64,000 nucleotides of DNA from positions 1-64,000 of the forward strand of contig CAYMTA010000015.1 of the NCBI GenBank assembly GCA_964393275.1. The letters are read 5' to 3'. The notes beneath the pieces were generated by a model that had not been told where the DNA came from, did not search any database, and saw only the letters and a program-made list of their open reading frames with translations. Positions 1-7,865 of the stretch are shown one piece after another. A program made the translations under genes and the position numbers. Origin of the DNA: SLRI01 sp964393275. GTDB taxonomy: Bacteria; Pseudomonadota; Alphaproteobacteria; Geminicoccales; Geminicoccaceae. Position 1 is the stretch's first letter. The number at the start of each line of letters is the position of its first letter.

Positions 1-39
1 GCCTATGTCGACATCGTCAACATCACCCTGACCTTCTGA
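1..39 (+). CDS. SCPU-domain fimbrial subunit, C-terminal fragment
   Basis: Only the last 12 codons and a TGA stop lie in the window. They read AYVDIVNITLTF, which matches the last beta strand of spore coat U (SCPU) subunits. The SCPU protein at 3183-3623 ends in the same way, with DALIVSVTF. It sits 8 bases upstream of the chaperone, the usual order in archaic chaperone-usher operons. Identity is inferred from this tail plus context; the body of the gene is outside the window. Confidence 0.6.
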   Translation, partial: AYVDIVNITLTF

Positions 40-47
40 GAGGCATC

Positions 48-758
48 ATGCGTCGCGCCAACCGGCGAGCGGTGCTCGCCCTGGTCCTCGGGATGGTCAT
101 GGTGCCATGGCCGGCTCACGCCACTTCGCTGAACGTGGCGCCGACCCGCATCGACCTCGGCCCCGACTCCCGCACCGGCTCGGTCACGCTGAACAACACC
201 GGCGAGGGTGCGACCACCGTGCAGGTCGAGACCTTCGCCTGGCGCGCCGGCAACTCGATTCAGGAGCTTGAGCCGACCCGCGGACTCCTCGCCGTGCCCG
301 CCGTCTTCAGCCTCGAGCGGGGTGCGCGGCAGGTGATCCGCGTCGCCACGCGCGAGCCGGCGTCGACCGCGGTGGAGACCGCCTACCGGCTGGTGATCAC
401 CGAAGTGCCGATCGCCGGCGATTCCGCCGCCGCCGGCGTGCGGTTCGCCCTTCGCCTCAGCCTGCCGGTCTTCATCACCCCGCCCGGAGCGGCGCCCGTG
501 CCGGACTGGCGGATGGCGCGGGGCGCGGAGGGACCGGCGCTCGAGCTGCGCAACACCGGCACCGCCCATCTCTATGTCAGCCATCTTGCCTTGCGCGCCG
601 CGGCCGGCGGCCCGCCGCTCGCCCTGATCGAGACGCCGAGCTACATCCTCGCCGGCAACGCGCAGCGCTGGTCGCTGCCGGCCTTGCGCGACACGGAGGG
701 GCTCGTCGTCGAGGCGGCGACCAATCTAGGCGACCTCGTGGTCGAGCTGCCGAACTGA
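48..758 (+). CDS. Fimbrial periplasmic chaperone (archaic/Csu type)
   Basis: A 236-residue PapD-like chaperone that would hold fimbrial subunits in the periplasm by donor-strand complementation and deliver them to the usher. The first ~26 residues form a signal peptide ending in WPAHA. Next comes the N-terminal Ig-like domain with the family pattern LNVAPTRIDL, a central FSLERGARQVIRVA strand, and YRLVITEVP, where PapD-family chaperones carry their strand G1 region. A second Ig domain follows from about residue 150. The usher starts two bases after the stop, so the two are almost certainly co-transcribed. The family is clear; the exact subunit partner is inferred from the neighbouring SCPU genes. 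Confidence 0.9.
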   Translation: MRRANRRAVLALVLGMVMVPWPAHATSLNVAPTRIDLGPDSRTGSVTLNNTGEGATTVQVETFAWRAGNSIQELEPTRGLLAVPAVFSLERGARQVIRVATREPASTAVETAYRLVITEVPIAGDSAAAGVRFALRLSLPVFITPPGAAPVPDWRMARGAEGPALELRNTGTAHLYVSHLALRAAAGGPPLALIETPSYILAGNAQRWSLPALRDTEGLVVEAATNLGDLVVELPN

Positions 759-759
759 C

Positions 760-3195
760 GTGGCCGGTCGTCCGCATCGCGGCCTCACCGGCAGCGCCAT
801 TCGTGGTCTTCTCCTGGTCCTGCTCGGCATCCATCGCACGACGCTTGCCGAGCCCCCTGCCGGAGCGCTGCTGGAGTCCCTGCCGGAGCAGCTCGAGGCG
901 CTCGACGCCATCGAGCCCGCCGGCATCACCTATCGGCGCGACCCGCTCGGCCTGCCGCTGCTCGACCAGGAGCGCTGGACCGAATGGGTTCTCTCGGTCG
1001 AGCTCAACGGCGAGCCGGTCAGCGACGGGGTGATCTTCATCGAGGAGCCGGATACGGGCAGGCTGGCGGTCGAGCTCGCCACCGCCGAGGCCTGGCGGCT
1101 GATCATCGACCGCGACGCGATCCTCACCTTCGAGGGGGTGCCGTTCTACCCGCTCGACGCCATTCCGGGCGTGGTGGCGGTGCTCGATCCGGCGGCCCTG
1201 GTCGTCGCCATCGAGGCACCGCCCGACGTCTTCGGCCTCTACGCCATGGACCTCGAGGGGCTGGGCCGCGCCGCCCCCACGCCCGGCACCGGGGCCTATT
1301 TCGACTACGACCTCCTGCTCCAGGGCGGCGGCGATATCGACGACCAGCTCGACGGCCTGTTCGAGACCGGCGCCTTCAGCCACGGCAACGTGCTGCTCAA
1401 CAATTTCCGCGTCGAGGACATGGGCGACGAGGGCGAGGTCGACCGCCTCGAGACCACCTTCTTCCGCGACTTCCCGGACCGCCGCGCCACGTTTCGCGCC
1501 GGCGACAGCCTGACGGTCGGCGGCGCCTTCGCCCAGCCGGTGCGCTTCGGCGGGCTGCAGTGGTCGACCAACTTCGCCACCGACCCCGCCTTCGTCACCT
1601 TTCCCCTGCCGTCCATCGGCGGGCTCGCCGAGCAGCAGTCGGTGGTCGACGTCATCATCGACAACCTGACCAGCGTCACCCGCACGGTGCCGCCCGGCCC
1701 CTTCGCCATCGACAACGTGCCGGTGGTCACCGGCGCCGGCGAGGTCCAGCTCCGCGTCACCGACCTTCTGGGCCGCGAGCGGCTGGTCACCCAGTCCTAT
1801 TACGTCAGCACCCGCCTGCTCAAGGCCGGGCTGCACGATTTCTCCTACGAGGCCGGCTTCAAGCGGAACGACTTCGGCGAGCGCAGCTTCGCCTACGGCG
1901 ATGCCCTGGCGACCGCCACCCATCGCTACGGCTTCACCGACACCGTCACCGGCGAAGCCCATCTCGAGGCGGGGCAGGATGGCGGCAGCCTGGTCGGCGG
2001 CGGCGCCTTCCTGCTCGGCCCCTATGGCCTGCTTTCCGGCGGCGTCGGCGGCAGCATCGACAGCGAGGCCGACCAGGGCGTGCTCGGCCAGTTGGCCTAC
2101 GAGTATGTCGGCAGGACGCTGAGCCTCGGTGCCCGCACCCGCTACACCTCCGACGCTTTCCGCCAGGCCTCGACCGACGACGGCCGCACGCGCCGGGTCG
2201 ACCAGCTCAATATCGGCTACGACACCGGCAGCATCGGCCGGCTGGGCCTGCTCTTCCTCAACCGCGACCGGATCGGCCGCGACGACGACCAGTCGCTCTC
2301 GGCCAGCTACAGCCTGCCGATCGGGCCGGGTGCCCTGGTCGTCAACGCCGCCCAGACCTTGTCGCCGGACAGCGATTTCGCGCTCACCGCCGCGTACTCG
2401 ATCTCGCTCGGCAGCAATCGCAGCATGACCGCCATCGCCGATGCCGGCGACAACCGCAACCGCGCCCGGCTGCAATACTCGCGCACCCGCGGCGCATCCG
2501 AGCTCGGCCTCGACTACCGTCTCGCCAGCGAGGTCGGCGACGACGCGCGGCCGGTCGATGCCTGGCTCGGCTACCAGGCATCCAGGATCGGCACGGAGGC
2601 CGCCTTCGAGCGCGCCTCCGGCGACAACCGGTTCCGTCTCGGCGCCGATGGCAGCCTCGCCTTCGTCGACGGCAGCTTCGGCCTGACCCGCCGGATCGGC
2701 CGGGCGTTCGGCCTGGTCGACCTGCCGGGCTTCCCGGACGTGCGCGTCTATGTGGACAATCGCGAGGCCGGGCGCACCGACGCCGCGGGGCACCTGCTTC
2801 TGCCCGATCTCAGCCCCTACCAGCCCAACCGGATCCGCCTGGCGCTGGAGGACCTGCCGATCGACGCCGAGTTGACCACGGCCGAGACGGAGGCGGTGCC
2901 GTACGACCGCAGCGGCATGACCATCGACTTCGGCATCGTCGCCGTGCAGCGCGCCACGGCGACCCTTCGTGATCGCGCCGACCGCCCGCTGCCGCCCGGG
3001 CTCGCCCTCGCCAGTGCTTCGGGCGAGCTTGCGGGCCTCGTCGCCCGCGACGGCTTCACCCAGCTCACCGGCCCGCTGGACGCCAAGACCTACCTGATCG
3101 GCGAAGAGGGCGGCCGCCGTTTCGTCTGCGCCGTGCCGGCCTTCGTCGGCACCGATGCCTTGCCCGACCTCGGAGAGATCCGCTGCGCCGACTGA
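760..3195 (+). CDS. Outer-membrane fimbrial usher (FimD/PapC family)
   Basis: An 811-residue usher, the outer-membrane pore that assembles and exports SCPU-type fimbriae. The GTG start lies immediately after the chaperone stop, and a signal peptide ending around TTLAEPP follows. The long middle is rich in alternating strands with many aromatic and glycine residues, as expected for the 24-strand barrel (for example YDLLLQGGGDIDD and SASYSLPIGPGALVV). A C-terminal Ig-like part (DLPGFPDVRVYVDN) resembles usher CTD1/CTD2. The length is typical of archaic ushers. Its 3' end overlaps the likely start of the next SCPU gene by 13 bases, suggesting translational coupling. Confidence 0.9.
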   Translation: MAGRPHRGLTGSAIRGLLLVLLGIHRTTLAEPPAGALLESLPEQLEALDAIEPAGITYRRDPLGLPLLDQERWTEWVLSVELNGEPVSDGVIFIEEPDTGRLAVELATAEAWRLIIDRDAILTFEGVPFYPLDAIPGVVAVLDPAALVVAIEAPPDVFGLYAMDLEGLGRAAPTPGTGAYFDYDLLLQGGGDIDDQLDGLFETGAFSHGNVLLNNFRVEDMGDEGEVDRLETTFFRDFPDRRATFRAGDSLTVGGAFAQPVRFGGLQWSTNFATDPAFVTFPLPSIGGLAEQQSVVDVIIDNLTSVTRTVPPGPFAIDNVPVVTGAGEVQLRVTDLLGRERLVTQSYYVSTRLLKAGLHDFSYEAGFKRNDFGERSFAYGDALATATHRYGFTDTVTGEAHLEAGQDGGSLVGGGAFLLGPYGLLSGGVGGSIDSEADQGVLGQLAYEYVGRTLSLGARTRYTSDAFRQASTDDGRTRRVDQLNIGYDTGSIGRLGLLFLNRDRIGRDDDQSLSASYSLPIGPGALVVNAAQTLSPDSDFALTAAYSISLGSNRSMTAIADAGDNRNRARLQYSRTRGASELGLDYRLASEVGDDARPVDAWLGYQASRIGTEAAFERASGDNRFRLGADGSLAFVDGSFGLTRRIGRAFGLVDLPGFPDVRVYVDNREAGRTDAAGHLLLPDLSPYQPNRIRLALEDLPIDAELTTAETEAVPYDRSGMTIDFGIVAVQRATATLRDRADRPLPPGLALASASGELAGLVARDGFTQLTGPLDAKTYLIGEEGGRRFVCAVPAFVGTDALPDLGEIRCAD

Positions 3196-3623
3196 TCCAG
3201 ATCTGGTGCTGGGCCGCCCCGCTCTGCGCCCTCGCCGCCCCGCCTGCCCTGGCCGTCTGCCAGTTCGCCACGACCGCCCTCGCCTTCGGTGTGGTCGACG
3301 TCGCCCGCGGCGCCGACAGCACCGGCGAGATCGCCGTCTCCTGCCAGGCGGCGACCAGCTTCGAGGTGGCCATTGTCGGCAATGGCAGCCCCGGCAACCG
3401 CTATCTCGCCGGCCCCGACGGTGCCAGGCTCTCCTACGATGTCTATCCCGACATCACACGGGTCGTGCCCTGGAGCGACGGCAGCGGCTCCGGCGCCACC
3501 GTGGCGGCCAGCAGCAACGGCAACGACACGACCACGCTCCGGGTGTACGGCCGCGTTCCCATCCAGAAGGCCGTCCCGGCCGGTCTGTATCAGGACGCGC
3601 TCATCGTCTCGGTCACCTTCTGA
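3183..3623 (+). CDS. SCPU-domain fimbrial subunit, likely CTG start
   Basis: Spore coat U domain protein, probably the terminal or minor subunit of the fimbria. The body contains VSCQAATSFEVAI, YDVYPD, a glycine-rich loop, VYGRVPIQKAVPAGLYQDALIVSVTF, all typical of Csu-type subunits. The first canonical start in frame is a GTG at 3291, but that would remove the signal peptide and first strand. Reading upstream in frame from CTG 3183 gives MRRLIQIWCWAAPLCALAA followed by PPALAVCQF, a good signal peptide. It is preceded by GGAGAG at 3172-3177, five bases before the CTG. A second CTG at 3192 is possible. With 3183 the protein has 146 residues. Confidence 0.8.
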   Translation: MRRLIQIWCWAAPLCALAAPPALAVCQFATTALAFGVVDVARGADSTGEIAVSCQAATSFEVAIVGNGSPGNRYLAGPDGARLSYDVYPDITRVVPWSDGSGSGATVAASSNGNDTTTLRVYGRVPIQKAVPAGLYQDALIVSVTF

Positions 3624-3741
3624 GGAATGCCGATGTCGGGCTCGCCATGGTTGACGGCCGCTAACACACGGGGTGATGAAGTGTGCTATGAATGCTCCCC
3701 TGTGGTCGCAAGTAGGCGGCCCATGAACGGGAGTGAGCCCC

Positions 3742-4119
3742 ATGGTCGAGCAGGTAGCTCGAGGTCGGCTCAAGGTCGCGGCGATCGCGGCCCTGGGTCT
3801 TGCCACGGTCGGTGTCGCGGAGCCGGCCCTCGCCGCCGGCAAGTCCACGACGCTGCAGATCAAGGTGCGGGTCGTCGAGGCCTGCCAGATCCGCATCGAC
3901 AACAGCCTCGGCCGGCCGCTGCAGATCTGCGGCCGTCCGGGCGCCATCCCGCCGATCGCGACCATTCCGCCGATCGCGACCATTCCGCCGATCGCGACCA
4001 TTCCGAAAGTAACCTTCGATCCGCCGCCGCTGCCGTCCTTGCCCGCGATCGAGAGGCCGGCCAGCCTCCTCGCGAGAGCCTCGCCGGAACGTGTTCGCTT
4101 CGTCACGTTCACGTACTGA
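3742..4119 (+). CDS. Secreted protein with SCPU-like ends and proline-rich repeat
   Basis: 125 residues. ATG 3742 is preceded by GGGAG at 3729-3733, so I prefer it to the in-frame GTG at 3733, which overlaps that site. The first ~31 residues form a signal peptide (AAIAALGLATVGVAEPALA). The mature start, TTLQIKVRVVEACQI, looks like the first strand of an SCPU subunit, and the end, RVRFVTFTY, looks like the last. Between them the usual fold is missing and replaced by a proline-rich stretch with three exact PPIATI repeats. It may be a degenerate or minimal fimbrial subunit. Function is not known; a structural role is only inferred from the adjacent fimbrial genes. Confidence 0.6.
   Translation: MVEQVARGRLKVAAIAALGLATVGVAEPALAAGKSTTLQIKVRVVEACQIRIDNSLGRPLQICGRPGAIPPIATIPPIATIPPIATIPKVTFDPPPLPSLPAIERPASLLARASPERVRFVTFTY
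3949..4002 (+). repeat. Three exact 18-bp tandem repeats (PPIATI)
   Basis: An 18-base unit repeats three times without a mismatch (3949-3966, 3967-3984, 3985-4002), in frame, encoding PPIATI each time. Exact tandem copies suggest slippage-prone, recently expanded DNA inside the secreted-protein gene. Confidence 0.95.
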
Positions 4120-4180
4120 GCACGCACGCCGACTTGATCGGACGGCCGGCGCCGAGCATAACCTCAGGTAGGGGAAGCTG

Positions 4181-5200
4181 ATGGAGGCTCGGCGCAGGAT
4201 GGCATGCGGAACACGCCCGATCGTGGCGCGCGGCGCAAGATGCCTCGCGGGGCTTGTCCTGGTTCTCGCGCTCGCCGGACAGGGGGTGCCCGTTTCGGCG
4301 CAGGCCGCGACCGAGTTCGCGGCCTGGCTCGACGGGCTGCGCGGCGAGGCGCGCTCGAAGGGGATCAGCGACAGCACCCTCGATCAGGCGCTGGCGGGGG
4401 TCGAGCCCATCCCGCGGGTGATCGAGCTCGACCAGCGGCAGCCGGAAGGCCGGATGAGCTTCGTCGAGTACCGGGGCAAGGTGATCTCCGAGGCACGGGT
4501 CGCCCAGGGCCGGCGGCTGCTCGCCGAGCACCGATCGCTGCTCCGCGAGGTCGAGGCGAGGTACGGCGTGCCGGCCGAGGTCATCGTCGCCCTTTGGGGC
4601 ATCGAATCGAGCTATGGCGAGTTCAAGGGTCGCTTTCCGGTGGTCGCCTCGCTGGCGACGCTGGCCTATGATGGCCGCCGCGCCAGCTTCTTTCGCGGCG
4701 AGCTTCTGAATGCGCTGCAGATCATCGAGGCCGGCGACATCGAGCCGGGCGCCATGTACGGCTCCTGGGCCGGCGCCATGGGCCAGTCGCAGTTCATGCC
4801 GTCGACCTATCTCGGCTACGCCGTCGACGGCAATGGCGACGGCCGCCGCGACATCTGGGGAACCAAGGCCGATATTTTCGCCTCGATGGCCAATTATTTG
4901 AGCAAGATGGGCTGGAACCGGGAGTATATCTGGGGCCGCGAGGTGCGCGCCGGCAAGGCCGTCTCGACCACCGGCCTCGACGAGAAGCGCCCGCTCGCGA
5001 CCTGGCAGGCGAAGGGGGTGCGCAAGCTCGACGGCGGCGCCCTGCCGGCCGTGGCGATCGACGCCTCGCTCTTGAAGATGGACGACGGCCGCGGCCCGAG
5101 CTACCTCGTCTACGACAACTTCCGGGTGCTGATGCGCTGGAACCGTTCCACCTATTTCGCCACGAGCGTCGGCCTGCTCGCCGACGCCATCCGCGCATGA
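4181..5200 (+). CDS. Lytic murein transglycosylase (MltB/SLT_2 family)
   Basis: A 339-residue periplasmic enzyme predicted to cleave the MurNAc-GlcNAc bond of peptidoglycan, forming 1,6-anhydro-MurNAc ends. Start ATG 4181 follows AGGTAGGGGAAG. An N-terminal hydrophobic segment (LAGLVLVLALAGQG) ends in VSAQA. The catalytic motif WGIESSYGEF places the acid glutamate at about residue 142. Downstream come YDGRR, GSWAGAMGQSQFMPSTY and DGNGDGRRDIWG, hallmarks of MltB-like enzymes. There is no lipobox or C-terminal peptidoglycan-binding domain, so this is a soluble short form. It overlaps rlpA by 4 bases (ATGA), forming a wall-remodelling operon with RlpA and the carboxypeptidase. Confidence 0.93.
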   Translation: MEARRRMACGTRPIVARGARCLAGLVLVLALAGQGVPVSAQAATEFAAWLDGLRGEARSKGISDSTLDQALAGVEPIPRVIELDQRQPEGRMSFVEYRGKVISEARVAQGRRLLAEHRSLLREVEARYGVPAEVIVALWGIESSYGEFKGRFPVVASLATLAYDGRRASFFRGELLNALQIIEAGDIEPGAMYGSWAGAMGQSQFMPSTYLGYAVDGNGDGRRDIWGTKADIFASMANYLSKMGWNREYIWGREVRAGKAVSTTGLDEKRPLATWQAKGVRKLDGGALPAVAIDASLLKMDDGRGPSYLVYDNFRVLMRWNRSTYFATSVGLLADAIRA

Positions 5201-6042
5201 AACGGCAGGGGCCCCGCGGTTTCCTCGCGGCGGCGCTCGCCTTGCTGATGCTCGCCGCCTGCTCCGGCCCGCGCCCGACCGCACCCGACATCGATCCGCT
5301 CAGCGCCACGCCGCACGGCACCTACAAGCTCGGCCAGCCCTACAAGATCAACGGCATCTGGTACTTCCCCGAGTACGATCCGGCCTATGACCAGGTCGGC
5401 ATCGCTTCCTGGTACGGCGACGATTTTCACGGCCTGCCGACTGCCAATGGCGAGGTCTTCGACATGCGCGTGGCGAGCGCCGCCCATCCGACCCTGCCCT
5501 TGCCGAGCGTCGTCGAGGTGACCAATCTGGACAACGGCCGCAAGCTCGAGCTGCGCGTCAACGACCGGGGCCCCTTCCATGACAGCCGGCTGATCGATCT
5601 TTCCAGGGAAGCGGCCCGCGAGCTCGGCTTCGAGGGCAAGGGTCTGGCCCGGGTGCGGGTCCGCTTCGTCTCGCTCCTGCCGGCCTATGGCGTGCCGCCG
5701 GTGGCCGGCACCACCACCCGCCCGGCCACGGTGGTCGCCAGCGCCGCCCCGGCGCCGCCCGCCCGGCGCGCGGCACCCGTCAAGGCGTCCAAGGCCGCCA
5801 CGACCGCGCGCGGCTGCGGCGCCGGCGACCATTTCGTGCAGGTGGCGGCCTTCAGCGAGCCGGCCAACGCGGCGGCGCTCGAGCGGCGGCTCCATGCCCT
5901 CGGCCGGGTCGAGGTCGAGAGGGCGCCGCAGCTCAGCCGGGTGCGGCTCGGCCCCTATGCCTCGCGCAGCGACGCCTTCGGCACGCTCGCCCGGGTGCAC
6001 GGCATGGGCTACCCTGATGCGCTCGTCGTCGGCTGCTCCTGA
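5197..6042 (+). CDS. rlpA: Septal ring lytic transglycosylase RlpA, SPOR domain
   Basis: A 281-residue lipoprotein. The signal peptide ends in a lipobox, LLMLAACSG, with Cys near residue 25. The double-psi beta-barrel domain follows, with GIASWYGDDFHGLPTANGE and VNDRGPFHDSRLIDLS, the standard RlpA signatures including the catalytic Asp region. A proline/alanine linker leads to a C-terminal SPOR domain (FVQVAAFSEPANAAALERRL, RVRLGPYASRSDAF) that binds denuded septal glycan. It probably acts at the division site. The start overlaps the previous gene's stop. Confidence 0.94.
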   Translation: MKRQGPRGFLAAALALLMLAACSGPRPTAPDIDPLSATPHGTYKLGQPYKINGIWYFPEYDPAYDQVGIASWYGDDFHGLPTANGEVFDMRVASAAHPTLPLPSVVEVTNLDNGRKLELRVNDRGPFHDSRLIDLSREAARELGFEGKGLARVRVRFVSLLPAYGVPPVAGTTTRPATVVASAAPAPPARRAAPVKASKAATTARGCGAGDHFVQVAAFSEPANAAALERRLHALGRVEVERAPQLSRVRLGPYASRSDAFGTLARVHGMGYPDALVVGCS

Positions 6043-6072
6043 GCCGTTTCAACCGAAGGGAACTCGAACATC

Positions 6073-7215
6073 ATGATGCGGCTTCTTGCGGCGCTCGTCC
6101 TGCTCGCCACGGCCATGACCGGCGGCCCGGCCCGGGCGCAGACAGCCTTCGAGACGGCGGCCCGGGCGGCGATCCTGATCGACTACCGCAGCGGTGACGT
6201 CCTCTTCGAGAAGAACCCGGACGAGGCGCTGCCGCCGGCCTCGATGAGCAAGCTGATGACCGCGCTCGTCGTCTTCGAGGAGCTGGAGGCCGGCAATTTG
6301 CGGCTCGACGAGCTCCTGCCGGTCAGCGAGCGCGCCTGGCGGATGGGCGGCTCGCGGATGTTCCTCGAGGTCGGCAGCCGGGTGAGCGTCCACGAGCTCC
6401 TGCAGGGCATCATCGTGCAGTCCGGCAACGATGCCTGCGTGGTCGTCGCCGAGGCGCTTTCGGGCAGCGAGGAGGCGTTCGCCGAGCGGATGACCAGGCG
6501 CGGCATCGAGATCGGGCTGACCCATACGACCCTCAAGAACGCCACCGGCTGGCCCAACCCCGAGCATCTGATGAGCGTGCGCGATCTCTCGATCATCGCG
6601 CGCCAGATCATCAGCCGCTTCCCGCAGTACTACCCGTACTATTCGCAGCTCGAGTTCGAGTATAACGGCATCAGCCAGCACAACCGCAACCCCCTGCTGC
6701 AGGGGGGGATTCCGGGCGTCGACGGGTTGAAGACCGGCCACACCCAGGAGGCCGGCTACGGTCTCGTCGCCTCGGCCGAGCGCGACGGCCGGCGCCTCAT
6801 CCTGGTGGTCGCCGGCCTCGACTCCTCGCGTCAGCGACGCACCGAGAGCGAGCGTCTCCTGGAATACGGCTATCGCTATTTCCAGGAATACCGGCTGTTC
6901 GAGCCCGACGCGGTGGTCGTCGAGGCGCCGGTCTGGCAGGGTGCCGAGCCGACCGTGCCGCTCGTCGGCGCCGATGTGGTGAGCATCACCATGACCCGCG
7001 CCGCACGCGACTCGCTCGACGTCAAGGTGGTCTACGACAGCCCGGTCATCGCCCCGGTCGAGGCGGGCCAGGTGGTCGGCCAGATCGAGATGACCGCCGA
7101 CGGCATGCCGACCCGGGTCCTGCCGCTGGTCGCCGCCCGGCCGGTCGAGCGGGCCGGCGTTCTCGGCCGCATGACCGGCACGCTCGAATACCTCATCTGG
7201 GGTGTCCCCGGCTGA
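6073..7215 (+). CDS. D-alanyl-D-alanine carboxypeptidase (PBP5/6 type)
   Basis: A 380-residue serine carboxypeptidase that trims the terminal D-Ala of peptidoglycan pentapeptides. Residues 1-22 form a signal peptide ending in GPARAQ. The active-site motifs are all present: SMSK with Ser57 and Lys60, SGNDACVV around residue 118, and KTG in GLKTGHTQEAGYG. A C-terminal PBP5 beta domain follows (APVWQGAEPTVPLVG). The end, RMTGTLEYLIWGVPG, fits a membrane-anchoring amphipathic segment. It lies 30 bases after rlpA and 2 bases before tmk. Confidence 0.94.
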   Translation: MMRLLAALVLLATAMTGGPARAQTAFETAARAAILIDYRSGDVLFEKNPDEALPPASMSKLMTALVVFEELEAGNLRLDELLPVSERAWRMGGSRMFLEVGSRVSVHELLQGIIVQSGNDACVVVAEALSGSEEAFAERMTRRGIEIGLTHTTLKNATGWPNPEHLMSVRDLSIIARQIISRFPQYYPYYSQLEFEYNGISQHNRNPLLQGGIPGVDGLKTGHTQEAGYGLVASAERDGRRLILVVAGLDSSRQRRTESERLLEYGYRYFQEYRLFEPDAVVVEAPVWQGAEPTVPLVGADVVSITMTRAARDSLDVKVVYDSPVIAPVEAGQVVGQIEMTADGMPTRVLPLVAARPVERAGVLGRMTGTLEYLIWGVPG

Positions 7216-7217
7216 GC

Positions 7218-7865
7218 GTGGGCGAGAAACCGGGCGGCGTCTTCATCACCTTCGAGGGCGGCGAGGGCGCCGGCAAGACCACCCAGCTCCAGGCGCTCCG
7301 CCGCGTCCTCGAGGCCCGCGGGGTCACCGTCACCGCCACCCGCGAGCCCGGCGGCACGGCCGGCGCCGAGGCGATCCGCGACCTCGTCCTCGGCGGGGTG
7401 GTCGAGCGCTGGAGCCACGGCGTCGAGGCGCTTTTGATGACCGCCGCCCGCCTCGATCATGTCGAGCGGTTGATCGCACCCGCCCTCGCCGCCGGCGGCT
7501 GGGTGCTCAGCGACCGCTTCAGCGACAGCACCCGCGTCTACCAGGGCATCGCCGGCGGACTCGGCATGGCGCGGATCGACGCCCTGCACGACCTCTTCCT
7601 GCCGTCGCCCCGCCCCGACCTCACGCTCCTCCTCGACCTTGCGGTGACCAAAGGTCTCGCCCGTCGCGCCGGGGCCGGCGGCGGGAGCCGCTTCGAGGCC
7701 CGGGACATGGCCTTCCACGAGCGGGTCCGGGCCGGCTTCCTCGAGCTCGCGGCGGCCGAGCCCGGGCGTTTCGTCGTCATCGATGCCGCGGCCCCCGCCG
7801 AAGCCGTCGCCGCACGGATCGAGGCCGCCGTCCTCGCCCGCTTCGCCGATCGGCTCGCCGGATGA
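7218..7865 (+). CDS. tmk: Thymidylate kinase
   Basis: A 215-residue dTMP kinase converting dTMP to dTDP for DNA synthesis. GTG start 2 bases after the carboxypeptidase stop. The P-loop reads FEGGEGAGKTTQ; the DRX motif is DRFSDSTRVYQG; EPGG (TREPGGTAGAE) binds dTMP; the LID region contains RRAGAGGGSRFE. Length and motif order match the bacterial enzyme. It overlaps holB by 4 bases, a tmk-holB coupling common in Proteobacteria. Confidence 0.96.
   Translation: MGEKPGGVFITFEGGEGAGKTTQLQALRRVLEARGVTVTATREPGGTAGAEAIRDLVLGGVVERWSHGVEALLMTAARLDHVERLIAPALAAGGWVLSDRFSDSTRVYQGIAGGLGMARIDALHDLFLPSPRPDLTLLLDLAVTKGLARRAGAGGGSRFEARDMAFHERVRAGFLELAAAEPGRFVVIDAAAPAEAVAARIEAAVLARFADRLAG

Noticed and set aside
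577..2793. Long minus-strand frame opposite the usher
   Set aside because: It is antisense to a clear usher gene; its translation is Ala/Gly/Arg/Glu-rich without domains, as expected for the GC-rich complementary strand.
984..2972. Long plus-strand frame inside the usher
   Set aside because: Alternative frame of the usher; Arg/His-rich translation with no motif.
3949..4002. Short tandem repeats considered as CRISPR or iterons
   Set aside because: The units are contiguous and coding (PPIATI), without spacers or an origin context.
7202..7861. Upstream extension of holB through tmk
   Set aside because: The thymidylate kinase occupies this stretch in another frame; holB starts at 7862 with an ATGA overlap.
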